A stretch of DNA of 64,000 nt from positions 62,001 through 126,000 of the forward strand of contig JAKSZP010015901.1 in the NCBI GenBank assembly GCA_022478985.1. Direction: 5' to 3'. The notes beneath the pieces are model-generated. The model was given only the letters and a program-made list of their open reading frames with translations, was not told where the DNA came from and did no database searches. The position numbers and the translations under genes are program-made. This document shows, one piece after another, positions 44,450 to 56,304 of this stretch (the stretch's first letter is position 1; every line of letters begins with the position of its first letter). This DNA is from Massospora cicadina (Eukaryota > Entomophthoromycota > Entomophthoromycetes > Entomophthorales > Entomophthoraceae).

Positions 44450-45530
44450 TAATGGTGCAGTGATAAAGGTAACTTATTATATTATATATGGTATATTTAT
44501 TATTCAGAATGGGTAACATGGCTTAATGTATTTCCTTATGAGATTCACAGGCAAGGTGTGAAAGCAAACTGAGCATCATAGTGACTCAGCATTTTGATCC
44601 CATACACCTCCTGAGCCTCATAGTAAAAGCGGTCAGCAAAGTCTTAAACTTCTTACTTGGTTTAAAGATATGGAAAAGAAGCAGTTTTCTATACTATCAG
44701 AAGTTCTGTCACACCAAATTTAATAATAATAACTTCCTTGGCATTAGCATAAGTATGTAACTTCATATATTTTTTGGCATTACCAATTCTTGATTAATAA
44801 TGTCCAACAAGTCCATTAACATGGCCAGTTTGGCCTGGTTATTTACATTCCCATAGTTTTTTTGACAACTTTATGAAGGTGTGAATGTTTCTCTTCCATT
44901 GATTTAGGCAAGTTCACAGGGCTAATTTGCTGATAATTATCAAGCCCTGGTTCCTGATTACGCTGCGGTGACTGTTGTAGCAAATCCATACTAGTAGTAT
45001 AAGGTTAGAACTGTCATGAGCTGAGGCCGCCGTGGTAGCACTGTTAGAAAATACAAACCCAGCAAGGAATAGCTACTTTCATATCCTGAGCTGGGGGTTC
45101 TGACGTATTGCTTTCACCAAAAATACCTTAACTTGGTGGTAAAGTAGTATCTAGTAGGAAAGAGAGTTGAAACTTCCACCTCATCACCTGTTAATTCAGT
45201 TTCAGATAAATTTATATCTGCCACTGACACAAGTATGTTCAAAGATTTTTTAGACGTGAATAAGTCAAGAGAAACATGTGATGTAGGAGATGGTTTCTGA
45301 ACACCTTCACAGTAGCTCCAATATACTAGGAGACACTCAATATTTGAGTTTTATTCATGATGAATGGGAAATGGGTTTTAGGTGTCATGCTGGGGCAAGT
45401 GAGAGGGTGGGGTGTTTTGGGTATTTAGAGAGTTATTATAGTTGACGGCCTGGACAGAAGTTTCCACCATAGCCTTTTTTTCAAGAGGAACTATCTTGTA
45501 GGGCATTTTCAAAGCCATAATACTTATCTT
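44450..45530 (-). pseudogene. Gag of relic I
   Basis: The start near 45517 on the - strand reads MALKMPYKIVPLEKKAM. The core near 44550-44640 is FADRFYYEAQEVYGIKMLSH, matching the Gag cores of F, G and E. Several stops lie between. A possible decayed primer site and LTR edge lie around 45625-45645. Confidence 0.58.
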
Positions 45531-45666
45531 AACTGTTTGTGATTATATTTAAAATAAAGCTAGCAATTTATTAAGAGTTACTAAAGGGAAAATATTCTAT
45601 AAGCAGCAACCTTGAATCTTACCATTAGCAGGGTGCTGGTTATTATGTGTGCCAGAGAGGAGTATT

Positions 45667-45685
45667 TTTTTAGTACTCTTTGGTA
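45667..45685 (-). mobile_element. 19-bp A-tailed insertion with 15-bp target duplication (copy 3)
   Basis: TTTTTAGTACTCTTTGGTA (i.e. TACCAAAGAGTACTAAAAA on the - strand) lies between two exact copies of CCAGAGAGGAGTATT (45652-45666 and 45686-45700). The - strand body shares ACCA....AGTACTAAAAA with copies 1 and 2 in opposite orientation. It sits within the LTR-like region of relic I. Confidence 0.68.
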
Positions 45686-46186
45686 CCAGAGAGGAGTATT
45701 ATTAAGCTGCAAACATCAGGCCCAAATGATAATTTAAATTTAATAGTGACGGAAATTATTGCCTAAATCAATTTTCCATAGTAGCAACATTAACAAAATC
45801 TTTGCAAAGTTTTTATCTGTTTTAGTAAGGTTCAAAAATTAGAATTCATTTTTTAGTTTTGTATTTGGTGATGGGTTTGATCCCCATTTTCAACCCTTTC
45901 TTTTTATTCTTTCCCAATTTTTCTTCTCAGATATATTTTTCACTGGTGTTGCCCCAGGGATAAATTTTTTACAATCATAATGGCTCCTGATTGAGCCACC
46001 TATTGTTATATGGAATGGGGTATATAGATAGGGCTTCCTAAAAGTTTCCTAAGTCAGCACAGAGTTACCTTAATTTTCTTATGTAAAACTCTGCAGATTT
46101 TGAGTTTATAATGGATTTGGACTAAGGAATAGGTTGGGGGAAGGCACATGGCAAGCAGGGAGGGGCAGCAGCTACCCATATCTCAT

Positions 46187-46620
46187 TCAGAATATGCACC
46201 AGGTCAGAAAACTGGGAAAGATGTAGGGTACTGGGGTCTGAACCTTTTTTGACTCAAAAGGGTGCATGCCCCTATCAAACTTAATAGCAAGTGCCGCAGA
46301 TCTTAAATTACCCTTTCCTAGAAAGAAAGGGTCTACTCCTTCAGGGTTGTTAACCAAGGCGTAATTTTTATGTAGGGTGGGTAGTTTAATGGCTGCAATG
46401 GTGTCATTCTTGGATAGTAAAAGTGATAGTTTAGAGTTGGCCTTTTGGAACTCTGCAATCAATTTCTGACAGTCTGTACAATCCTTGGAAAGAACTCAAC
46501 AAACTTTATAAAATAGGTATCCTTTCCACAATACTAAATAAAGTAAACTGAATTTAACTCTTTGTAATTGCAAGGTCTAAACCACCTCAAATTCTGATTC
46601 CCCCTCTACCATGATGGGAT
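46187..46620 (-). pseudogene. Relic J: chromodomain and HKN tail of an A-like element
   Basis: On the - strand a chromodomain remnant LLYLVLWKGYLFYK near 46520-46570 is followed by an open frame AIKLPTLHKNYALVNNPEG, FFLGKGNLRSAALAIKFDRG, matching element A (AIKLPKAHKNVALAQFPGGG, EKGKGNVS). The stretch LGKGN is encoded by a purine tract AGGAAAGGGTAA as in A. The LTR of J should lie to the left but is not recognised. Confidence 0.62.
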
Positions 46621-46639
46621 ATACTACCTAAGGCTTCTG

Positions 46640-47565
46640 TCCCTTAATGGGGATAAAGAGGAGGTGTTAAAGAAGTCGTGGATTTTTCATAAAGTTAAGG
46701 CTGTTCCACATGAAAGGATACACAATCTAAAAATCGGTGATAGAATCTAGCTGGCTTGTTTACAAGACAACGTAAGACATGAGATGTTGAAAATGACGCT
46801 TAGGCGTCATATTGCAGATGCTCAGGTCAACACACACAACAACACTAGACACTGTTTAAGGACAGCAATTTGGGTAAAATGTAACAAGAAACCTCAAAAT
46901 TGATAATAGGTTTCTTTTTGTAATCATTTAAAAAGACCAATGTAATAATTTTTATTGACGGTTGCTCAGAGGGTCGCTAAAACAGACTAGCATTTGACTA
47001 AAAATATCTTCTTAGGAAAAAAGACCCTTAAAGATGGCAATCTCACTTGGATATGCTATCTCAATAGCGCTCTCATTGGTGCATTGCATAGAACTAAGAA
47101 GCACTTAAGAGTGGTGACCTATCAGCAAGATATCCAAATTAAGCTAGGAAAGCGACTGAATTTGGGTTGGGGAATTTCTAACATAAGATCAATACACTTG
47201 GTTGTAATCAAAATATGCCGGATATAACTGAGTTACTGGCGGCTGATCCTAATGATTATAAGGGACCCTATTACAGATGTTTTTACGCTGACATGGGCAA
47301 AATAGTATATTAATGCTGAAATAAAATAGAAGGTAATTAGGAAATTGAGGCTAAAATATAAAAGCCTTTAATGTAAGGGATCAAGTAATGCATCAGCGGG
47401 GATAGGGATTCAATTAATTGTAAATTGATATTTGAACAACTTTATATAGAACTTGGGCTACGGGTTGTAATGATTACTAAGAGTGTAAAATACTTTATCT
47501 AATTATTGGTTGAATATAAAATTAAGTAAAATATAAACTTATGGCTGGTCAAACCAATTACAACA
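46640..47565 (-). repeat. Probable 3' LTR remnant of element E
   Basis: On the - strand GGTCAAGTGGGGGGAA (purine tract) is followed by TGTTGTAATTGG, a typical LTR start at 47565. The outer end cannot be set because the partner LTR is outside the window. Short + frames here (46994-47227) have no recognisable domain. Confidence 0.5.
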
Positions 47566-50500
47566 TTCCCCCCACTTGACCAAACATCAGTACCAAAATG
47601 AGTGGGGGTTAAAATTTTTTCTGAGATCCCATGGTTGTAAAGCCGGAGGGCTGATATTACTTCTTAAGGAAAATGGTATGCAATTAATTGACAAGGTAGC
47701 CCTTAGATGGGATCCTTTAGAGTGTAGATATTTGTAGATGTCTTCTCTATAATCTCGAAGTGACCTTTTAAAAATGTGCTCTAGCTTGCTAGTCCTTCCA
47801 AAACCATGATTATTATAATACCAGACCAAATTCCTATGCTGAAAGTAGGTAAGGTCTGGCGTCACTCGTTATTGTGTGCTCTAGCCTTGATTTCTAAGAT
47901 AGAGCGTTGGAATAGGCAGAGCTTTGTAGCTGGATTAAAGATTGTGTAACATATTCAAGATATTGATTGGACATCAAGCTCTCTTCTTAAATATGTGAGT
48001 ATAAGAGTGGAGGTAGTGTTTGAAGTTTTTATTCTAATGACTTAAATGGTGATTGTCCCATGGATTAGTGATAAGCGATATTCATAGGCAAACTTGGAGG
48101 AAGGGTAAAAGAGGTTCCAGCTGGACACTTTGCCAGTAACCAAATTAAGTAAAGTACCACAAGAGTACTGTTCATGCGTTTAACAATGCCGTTAGTCTCA
48201 GGGTGATAGAGCGTAGACAATACCCTCTTATACCCATTAGCTCATTGAATTTAATGATCATTTGGGACGTAAAGTTAGTCCCATTATCTGTTAAAATTAA
48301 CTGGGGACAACCATGCTAATAAACTAGACTATTCAAAATAAACTTAGCAGGTGTCACTGCGCCCAGGTCCTTAACTGCTTTGGCCTTCACCCATTTAGTG
48401 AGGTGATTGACACCCATGATTATATGCTAAAATTGGCCTCTGGTACTGGCCAAGGGCCCCACAACATCAATAGAGATTATGTACCAGGAAAGGTTTTGTT
48501 TGATTAATTAATATGAAATGGACTTGCAATGAGGCGCTTCAGCTTAGCATTCTTTACAACAACTGAGCATCTCATGAATATCAAAAAGTCATTGACTTTC
48601 AATAATAATGTGATCTAATCTATTCAAGCTTTTTCTTAAATTTCTCATGCCCCGTCACTTTTTGGCCTGCAATAATCAAGTTTACTTAATGAACCAGGGA
48701 AAAATGAAAGATTGTACATCAACGATTTGATTCAGTTTTCTATCCTCAATAAAGGCGTTCAGTCTCAGCTTTTCCAGATTGCGGTGAACCTCAATAGAAT
48801 CATTTTAATATTGCTGATTTACCATTTTATTAAACAATTAAATAGCCTTATCAACCAATAAGGCTAGAGTAGGCAACCAGGATAGTCCGTCCACGTTTTG
48901 ATTCTTAACGCCAGTCCAGTGTTAAATTTGAAAGTTGTAGGCTTGCAATTTCAGAACCAAGCAGGCTTACCGTCCTTTGGGTTTTTTAAGATTTTGGACC
49001 ATCACATATTCATGGTCAGTTACCACAGTAAATGTACGACATGGATATTAAACAAAATTGTTTACAAACATAAACTACTGATAAACACTCTTTTACAGTA
49101 TGGTATAATTCTATTCATGTATATCCAGCTTCCTGCTGCAGACAAAAATGAGGTGTTCTACCCCCTCAATTCAAACTAGGATAACTCCGCCCCTACTGCA
49201 GAGAGGGAGGCATCCATATGAATGATGAATGGACTATTGAAGTTGGGATACATAATTATTAGAGCTTAGGGAGGCATAGCCTTTGCTTGTCAAAGACCAG
49301 CTGGCAGACATCCAACCACTTAAATTGCACTCCATTTTTTGAGAAGGTAGAAGAAAAGGTTCATCTATTATGCTGAAATTTTATGAACTGGCATTAGTAA
49401 CCAACCATCCCAAGGAACACCTGGATGTCGCGCTTGCTGCTTGGCCATGTCATTCGTTTAATAGCTTCTATCTTAGCCAGTTGGGGCCATAGGCCTTGTT
49501 TGTCAATGACAAACCCCATATATTTGTTGAACTTGAAAGAAGTTACACTTACGCGGCTTAATTTTAAGATATGCCTTTGTAAACCAGTGAATCCCCTTTT
49601 CCTAGTGCTATAGGTGTTTGTTAAACTTTCTAAAACAAACGTTTATATCATCTAGTTAAACTATGACACAGGAGATCTTTAAATCGCCCAATATTCTGTC
49701 CATAGCTTGTTGGAAGGTCATAGGGGCGTTTCACAGCCCCTGCAGCATCTGTGTGGGTTGATACAGACTATGAACAATAAACGTTGCCATTTTTTATGTT
49801 TATTAGGCGGCTCAATCTGCCAATAGCCAGAATTTAAAATATGGGCAAGACGATATTGTGCGCTGCCAAGCGGTCTAGTGCTTCATCAACCCATGGTAAA
49901 GAATCAGAATCTTTTTTTATTTATTGTTAATCTTTAAGCAATATATCACCATGTAGTTATATTTGTCCATTTTATTAATCAAAACCAGGGAGGCCCATGG
50001 ACTCTTGGAGGGCACCAGCATCCTGTAATGCACTAGTTGGGTAATTTCATAATTAATGAATTCATCAGCTGCATTTGAGCACCTAATAAGACAAAGGAAA
50101 ATGGGCGTATGATTTTGGGTACCAATTTAATGTAACACATCATTTGCACAACACGGATCAATTTTCTTTGCAAAAATAACACTATACTCATTGAAAAAGA
50201 CTAAAGATTGGTCCTTTTCCTCCTTGGTTAACCCCAATAAGTTTTCCCATGGCACTAAAAAACAAACAGATTGGTCAGTATTTCTGGACAGCCCCAGTTC
50301 CTCAATTTACCAAAGTCTTGAATATTCTCTACTTCATCAACAGTTATAATATGTATATAAGCAACGATTTTGTGTCGCTTTATTTGAATAGGATGTGGAT
50401 ATAGGTTGAAAAGTAATATCTGAATTTTGCCATGGTCAGGGAGAGTAATCCTTGGTGTAGAAAAGGTCTAATATATTAGATCAACAAAATGGCATATATA

Positions 50501-50978
50501 TTTTGCTTGTAAACCCTTAGGGAAATTTCAGGTTAATTTCCGTCCCCATTATAAGTTAATGGGCCACTGTAATAGTTAGATTACAATTAACCCTTAGCGG
50601 TATCCCTTAGTTTCATAACCTAAATATGCAATCACTGAGTGCAGCCACGAATCCTTTGATACCCCATTAGCACTATGACATCCTTATATGTAAGGTTAAC
50701 AACCTCATGCTTATGAGGCAGAGCCCTTGGGTTTCCAATTGTAGTAAAGAGGAGGGTGTTGTCCAAGTACTTCCAATAGCTCTCTTAAAAAGCAGCCTTG
50801 ACCCCATAGGTCCTCATAAAAGAATCTGATGAGAAAGTCTTGACTTGGTAACACTATAGCTGGAGCTGATATAACTAGCATACCAAACCTCAGCGGTAAT
50901 GCACTACATGCTTCTAATGAGGTAATCATCTGAGGCCCTTCAGTACTAAAACTTTTGCAATGGTTGATATCCAGTTCC
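47566..50978 (-). mobile_element. Gypsy element E, Pol part (integrase, RNase H, RT, protease)
   Basis: On the - strand, from right: protease (50711-50978), RT near 49650-50140 with QMLQGL-stop-NAPMTFQQAM and LDDINV preceded by a stop in place of the Tyr, RNase H near 49000-49200, integrase near 48150-48300 ([16 protein letters not shown]) and the Pol end at 47587-47865. It is heavily decayed. The right edge is the insertion site of D; E resumes at 56921 and again at 63066. Confidence 0.72.
50711..50978 (-). pseudogene. Retropepsin of element E, C-terminal part
   Basis: The frame EACSALPLRFGMLVISAPAI, VLPSQDFLIRFFYEDLWGQG is homologous to the protease of H. The N-terminal part with the active site is at 63066-63120, beyond elements D and F, and both junctions keep the reading frame. 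Confidence 0.75.
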
Positions 50979-51829
50979 TGTCATGTGAACATGACATAAT
51001 AGTGGGGATCAACTCCAAAGACAAGGCTGGGCGCCTGGAGGCCCAAAAGGTGAAGTTGCAGGCCCTTTCTGACCTGAAGAACACCCTGGACCAACGCTGG
51101 GTCTGGGTAAAATATGCTCAGGTTGGGACCAGTGGTGCGCCAAACGCCCAGCCCCTAACAGCAGCTCAAGCGTTAAAATAGACTATCTACCATATTAAGG
51201 CGGATGGTTCAATTTTTTTAGTTTTGGAACAAGGGTTTAAACCCGTTCTGCCTATGAAATAACACGCTTGGGTCAAATCCAACTTCAGTTAATAGCTCGA
51301 GTGAAGTCACTTTTGGCCTATTTTACTAACTCGGATGGCAGTATCACCCTATTGGTGAGCTGCTGCTTGGGCCCACTGTGGCATAACCCAGTAATTCCCA
51401 TCCAAGCTTAAATACATTTTCCCTAACCAACATTCCTTGTTGATCGACTTCCCAAATAAACCTATCCCATTTTAAGTCATTTTTTATCATGATATTCTGA
51501 ACGCTCCTGTGCATGAACCTCTTTGAGGAGGTCTCGCGTTCTGTTACACTTGCCATTTCAAGTACCATTATGCTCTCCCCTTATGCACCATTTGTACGCC
51601 CAGGATCCCTCTAACCCGGGCCACCTAACCCCATCCAATATGTGCACCGCGTCTCCCTCTATGGGGTTTTATTATAAAATTCGCAATATTATGCCTCAGC
51701 AGTTATTGCTCCAGCACCCTCTTCTGGGCTCTAATCCCTATAGCATTAACGGCTAGTTCCCTGGCATTGGGCCTGTGCACTGAGAACCGCCTTATTGGGA
51801 AATAGAGAGCTATAGACACTCTCCTTACA
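50979..51829 (+). repeat. 5' LTR of element D
   Basis: Starts TGTCATGTGAACATGACA, a 7-bp inverted repeat around TGAA, and ends CTCCTTACA. It contains the Pol-tail frame (50960-51181), TTAAATAC (51408-51415), GTTGATCGACT (51439-51449, one change from the primer-site complement) and the hydrophobic ORF region. Confidence 0.95.
51408..51449 (+). promoter_or_regulatory. TATA-like box and inferred transcript start of element D
   Basis: TTAAATAC lies 31 bp before GTTGATCGACT. The 3' LTR has the same spacing (56496-56503, then GTTGGTTAACT at 56527-56537). Both start elements differ from the expected GTTGGTCGACT by transitions. Confidence 0.62.
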
Positions 51830-51831
51830 TT

Positions 51832-51842
51832 AGTCGACCAAC
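51832..51842 (+). other. Self-primer-binding site of element D
   Basis: AGTCGACCAAC, two bases after the LTR, identical to the site in element B. The complementary LTR bases have decayed at one (5') or two (3') positions. Confidence 0.72.
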
Positions 51843-52538
51843 CACATTTTCTTATGTGCACAAACTTTTTTCGCGTGGAACTTTTCTGAAGTGGAAACAG
51901 TGGCCTTTGGCTGTCATTAGCCGCACCGCTGTTTCCTCATTTTCCCAAAGGTTGGAGCAACTCGGCGTTATTTTGGTTGCCTCCAACTGGAAAGTATCCA
52001 CCCTTCATATTCCTACCTGGTGAAGTTGGACACTTTGATGTCTGAAAGTCATGATTACCCGACTTTCCACCAAAATTACTAAATTTCATTCTGAGAAACA
52101 AATTTCTCATCGCCAGCACATTCAAATGATGCCGGCGGAATTGGCGCAGGTGGGTCTGGTGGTGTTGGCCTTGGATAACGTTGGGCATTCTGTCACGGTT
52201 TCAGGGATAGGATCATTCGCATTAGAAAACGTGTTATATAGTGAAACCCTGGACTCTATCTCTAAACCATTTATTTGTTCATATGATTTGGATGAGGACC
52301 CTATTCCAAAGTATCAGATTACCCTAAGAACCCATGATTGACCTCTATCATGATCCGGCACACTCAGGAGGTAGAGAAGGAACTTTGTTTCAGATATAAT
52401 CAAGTATATGCACCTGCAGAAGGCATGGTGGGGTATGTGGCTTCAGTATTAAGAGTGGCCAAATATCCCACCCCCTTTTTTGATTCCCAAACCAATTCTG
52501 TGTGAAGGCTTGAACTAGATGATGAGAACTTTAGTGAG
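51843..52538 (+). pseudogene. Gag-like region of element D
   Basis: A frame from 52051 reads STKITKFHSEKQISHRQHIQ, MMPAELAQVGLVVLALDNVG and SVTVSGIGSFALENVLYSE; later, in other frames, EVEKELCFRYNQVYAPAE-like sequence near 52370-52430 matches element B (EVEKELRLQYENISAPAEDM). Gag by position; no zinc knuckle. Confidence 0.55.
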
Positions 52539-53171
52539 GTGTTGTCATTATCTTTAATAAATAAAGACCATTCAGGGTATTTTCTATTGACTGCCACCCT
52601 CTCCTCACCTTTAGGGAAACTCACCACTACTATTTTGGTGGATACTGGCGCTACTGGAAACTATATGGACCAGTACTTAGCCGACTATCTTATGCTGAGT
52701 TACTTGCCAGGCGATGTGGTTAGAGGAGGTGTGTCCCAAGGTATTCCCACTCTGAAGATCATTGGAACAGTGGATTATCAAGTTGGCAAGTACCACTTGT
52801 CTGATCACTTCAGTGCGATCAAAAACCTCCTGTTCCCTATCATTTTGGGTGTGGAATGGTGGCGGAAGTTTAACGTAAGAACTAACCTGAAGGAGAATAC
52901 CTTGTTTCTCACCATGAAGAATGGTCGCACATTTGTTGTGCCTTTGTCCAAAGAAAACGCCCCAGGCAACTTGCCACACTGGCCCCGCCATATCCATTGT
53001 GTCCTTGCCACAATGCAGAAGCCCTCAGTGGAAATCCCTATACCTTCTTGCTTGGAGGGTTTGGAATCCTCTTTTGATGCAGCATCTGCCAACGCACTCT
53101 CTGAGCAATCTGAGTTCGATTGTGACTTCAAGCTTATGGTGGATCTAATGCATATCTCTTCTCCTATTTAA
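52539..53171 (+). pseudogene. Retropepsin of element D and RT linker
   Basis: An open 210-codon frame: TTTILVDTGATGNYMDQYLA (active site intact), GDVVRGGVSQGIPTLKIIG, LFPIILGVEWWRKFNVRTNL, then the linker ESSFDAASANALSEQSEFDC into RT. Confidence 0.87.
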
Positions 53172-53990
53172 TCTTTAACTGTCTGGGAAGAAGAGTCGTT
53201 GGATGTGTGGGTGAAAGAACAGTTAGCCAAGGGTGCGATTTTTCAGCGTACCTCCCCTGTATGCTCCCCCTTACTCTTCGTTGAGAAGTCTGATGGTACC
53301 TTATGCCATGCATAGACTATGGTAACCTTAATAACGTTACATTACCAGACCTCCATCCCATCCCTTTGGATTTGCAGATTGCACGTTATGTGGAGAAGGC
53401 TAAGGTCTTCTCCAAGTTGGATTGCCTCAACGCATTCAATCAGATTCGGACTAAAAAGGGACAAGAGTGGTTGACTGCATTCCATACCCAGAAAAGGGAT
53501 CTTCAAGTTTTGGGTCATGCCCTTTGGGCTTAAGAATGCTCCTGCTATCTTCCAATGCCGCATTGATTCAGCGTTGGGGGACCTATTAGGGGTATGCGCT
53601 GTCGCTTACATGGATTATAACCTGGTGTTTTCCCTTGATCAGGAGTCCCATGAAGTTCACCTTTTGCAGGTGGTGGAGCGGTTAAAGGCAGCCTGCCTTA
53701 TGTTGAGATTTCAAAGTGCGAGTTCTTTAAGTCCCAGGTCACATTTCTGGGCAACGTCGTGTTTGACTAAGGACACATGATAACTCCAGAAAAGGAGAAG
53801 GCGAATCGTGAGTGGCCTACCCCTACCTCAGTTAAGGAATTAAGGAGCGTTTTGGGGACGTGCAGTTCATCAAGAAGTTCACTCCCTATCTGTCTGAGGT
53901 GCCGGCTCCTCTATACTAGGCTAGCAGTGCCAAAGTGCTTCAGTGGTCCCCCACTTTGGAGGATGCTTTCCAAGCAGTGAAGTGCACCCT
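53172..53990 (+). pseudogene. Reverse transcriptase of element D with YMDY motif
   Basis: Pieces: DYGNLNNVTLPDLHPIPLDL, VFSKLDCLNAFNQIRTKKGQ, MPFGLKNAPAIFQCRIDSAL and VAYMDYNLVFSLDQESHE. The catalytic YxDD is YMDY, exactly as in B. The thumb is shifted (CEFFKSQVTFLGN in another frame). Inactive by sequence. Confidence 0.88.
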
Positions 53991-54469
53991 ATTGTAAATG
54001 ACTGTTCTTCGCCATGTTGACCCTTTCAAAGAGTTCATTGTGTCAACTGATGCCTCCAACTTCGCCATAGCGGCCGCCTTGTTACAAGTAGACAAGATGG
54101 GGTAGAGCATCAGGTGGATATTTTTCTAGAAAGATGTCTTTGCCAAAGTTGAATTACGCTGTTTACAACAAGTAGTTACTAGCAGTGGTGGAGGCGCTGA
54201 CTTATTGGCGTCACCACTTGCATGGCTCTACCCAACCATTCCGCGTATGTACAGACCACCATGCCTTGCTGTACTACCGCACGCCCCATGTCCTAACCCC
54301 ACGGCAGACCCATTGGCATGAGACCCTTGCCCAATTCGCATTCACATATGAGTTTACCAAGGCAAGGATAATGGTTTGGAGGATGCTTTGAGCCGCAACC
54401 ATGCTTTAGCCTCAGACTCCAATGAGGTAGAGGTGCACAACACCCAGGTTATGATCCCTCCAAGTAATT
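53991..54469 (+). pseudogene. RNase H of element D
   Basis: EFIVSTDASNFAIAAALLQV near 54031-54090, then, after frame changes, VEALTYWRHHLHGSTQPFRV and CTDHHALLYYRTPHV (54185-54391) and DALSRNHALASDS near 54382-54420. Homologous block by block to B. Confidence 0.85.
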
Positions 54470-55699
54470 ATGTCGTCGCTTCCCTCTCCCCTGGCTAACG
54501 GGCCAGCGCTTGCACCTCTGGATAATGCGGAGGAGTATGGTATGTTCAGAAAGGTCATCCTCTCTCAGCCTCTGTTGGGAGAATATGCCATGGTCCTTGC
54601 AAAAAGCGCGTCAAATCAAGAGGATTTATCCAGAGGCTATCACATAAAGGATGAGATGGTTTGGTTCCAGGGGCGCCTTTGGGTACCTGCTGGACCACTG
54701 CGCCTGGACATCATTCAGGACCATCATGATGGAATCACCATTGGTCATCCGGGGAAAGCAAAGACCTTAGAGTTGATACGCCGCACCTACAATTGGAAGG
54801 GCTTGCCTGCTCAGGTGGGGCGGTATTGTAAGGAGTGCCTGGTGTGCAACCAGATGAAACCCAACCGTCAGCCTTTAGCAGTGTTGTTGGTACCAGTACA
54901 AAAGGCTGATGGGCCCTGGACTTCCGTCTCAGTTGATTTCATTGTGGAGCTACCTGTCACTGATAGTTTTGATGCCATCATGGTGGTGGTGGACCGGTTT
55001 GCAAATTTTGCCCAAATCATTCCTTGCAGAACCACAATAACCGCAGTGGAGATGGCTAGGCTTTTCGTCACCCATGTGTTTGCACTTCATGGGGTTCTCC
55101 AAGAGATTATCAGTGACTGGGGACCCCAATTCACTTCCATTTTTTGGGAAGAGTTGTGTAAGACTCTTCAGATTCGCCCTGCCGTTTAACTGCCTATCAT
55201 CCCCAATCAGATGGGCAGACAGAACGAGTGAACCAATGCTTGGAACAGTTTCTGCGGTGTTACACCGCTGCAGATCATTCAGATTGGGCTTCTCACCTTC
55301 CCATGGCCCAGTTTAGTTACAACAATACCTTGCACTCTTTGATCAGCTGTTCCCCATTTTTCTCCAGCCATGGCTTTAACCCCGCCTTTAACATGGAGCC
55401 CATATATGGTTCAAAGGTTAAAGCAGTGGTGGACTTTGCCAAGACCATCAAGAAGGTCCATCAGGGGGTTTCCACAAGCTTGGAGGCGGCTATGCAGGTA
55501 TATAAGGAGAACGCTGATGGGAAGAGCAGAGTGGATCCCGCATACAAAGAAGGAATCTTGTGATGCTTGATGCTCGTAATATTTCAATCAAGCAGCCATG
55601 TAAGAAGCTGGGACCAATAAGGATTGGCTATCGCGTTGTTAGAAAGGTGGGCCATGCCTCATACCAGCTAGATCTCCCCCCTCATTCCATATCTTTTAT
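54470..55699 (+). pseudogene. Integrase of element D
   Basis: The 239-codon frame holds the HHCC domain (IIQDHHDGITIGHPGKAKTL; CKECLVCNQMKPN), the first D (SVSVDFIVELPVTDSFDA) and the second D (EIISDWGPQFTSIFWEELCK). After a frame change at 55190 the Glu block QSDGQTERVNQCLEQFLRCY follows (55228-55563 frame). Only a few breaks, so one of the better-preserved integrases here. Confidence 0.9.
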
Positions 55700-56304
55700 G
55701 TGTTTCATGAGAGCAAACTGACGTTGTTTGAGGGCCCCCCACCAGAGACTCCTGAGGCCTATCTTGTGGATGGAGCGCCAGAGTGGGAGGTGGAAGAAAT
55801 AGTTGCCTCACGCCGCGTCAAAAGAAGACTTGAATACCTGGTGTCCTGGAAGGGCTTTGACGCGGCTGAAAACAGTTGGGTCCCAGCGTGCAACTGTGTG
55901 CATGCCCAAGATCTAATTGACGCCTTCCACCAGCGGTTTCCCCAGGCTTCCGGATCCCAACCCCAACTGACCGTTGCTGCCATGAAGTTGGCCCCCGCCC
56001 ATAAGAACTTTTCCCTGGCGCAAACCCCTGGAGGGAGTTTGAGCTCCGTCAGTAGGAGAGGGTAATGTCATATGAACATGACATAATAGTGGGGATTAAC
56101 CCCAAAGACAAGGCTGGGCGCCTGGAGACCCAGAGGGTGAAGCTGCAGGCCCTTTCTGACCTGAAGAACACCCTGGACCAGCGCTGGGTCTGGGCAAAAT
56201 ATGCCCAGGTTGGGGCCAGTGGTGCGCCAAACGCCCAGCCTTTAACAGCAGCTCAAGCGTTAAAACGAACTATCTATCATATTAAGGCGGATGGTTTGGT
56301 TTGA
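55700..56304 (+). pseudogene. Chromodomain and C-terminal tail of element D
   Basis: The frame FHESKLTLFEGPPPETPEAY, EWEVEEIVASRRVKRRLEYL, VSWKGFDAAENSWVPACN is an intact chromodomain, followed by AAMKLAPAHKNFSLAQTPGG and a stop at the purine tract (AGTAGGAGAGGGTAA, 56051-56065). The next frame enters the LTR (MSYEHDIIVGINPKDKAGRL; TLDQRWVWAKYAQVG; ending HIKADGLV). The HKN box and tail match B; function unknown. Confidence 0.78.

Noticed and set aside
46994..47227. 77-codon + strand ORF
   Set aside because: No recognisable domain; it lies in the probable LTR remnant of E and has no promoter or conserved copy.
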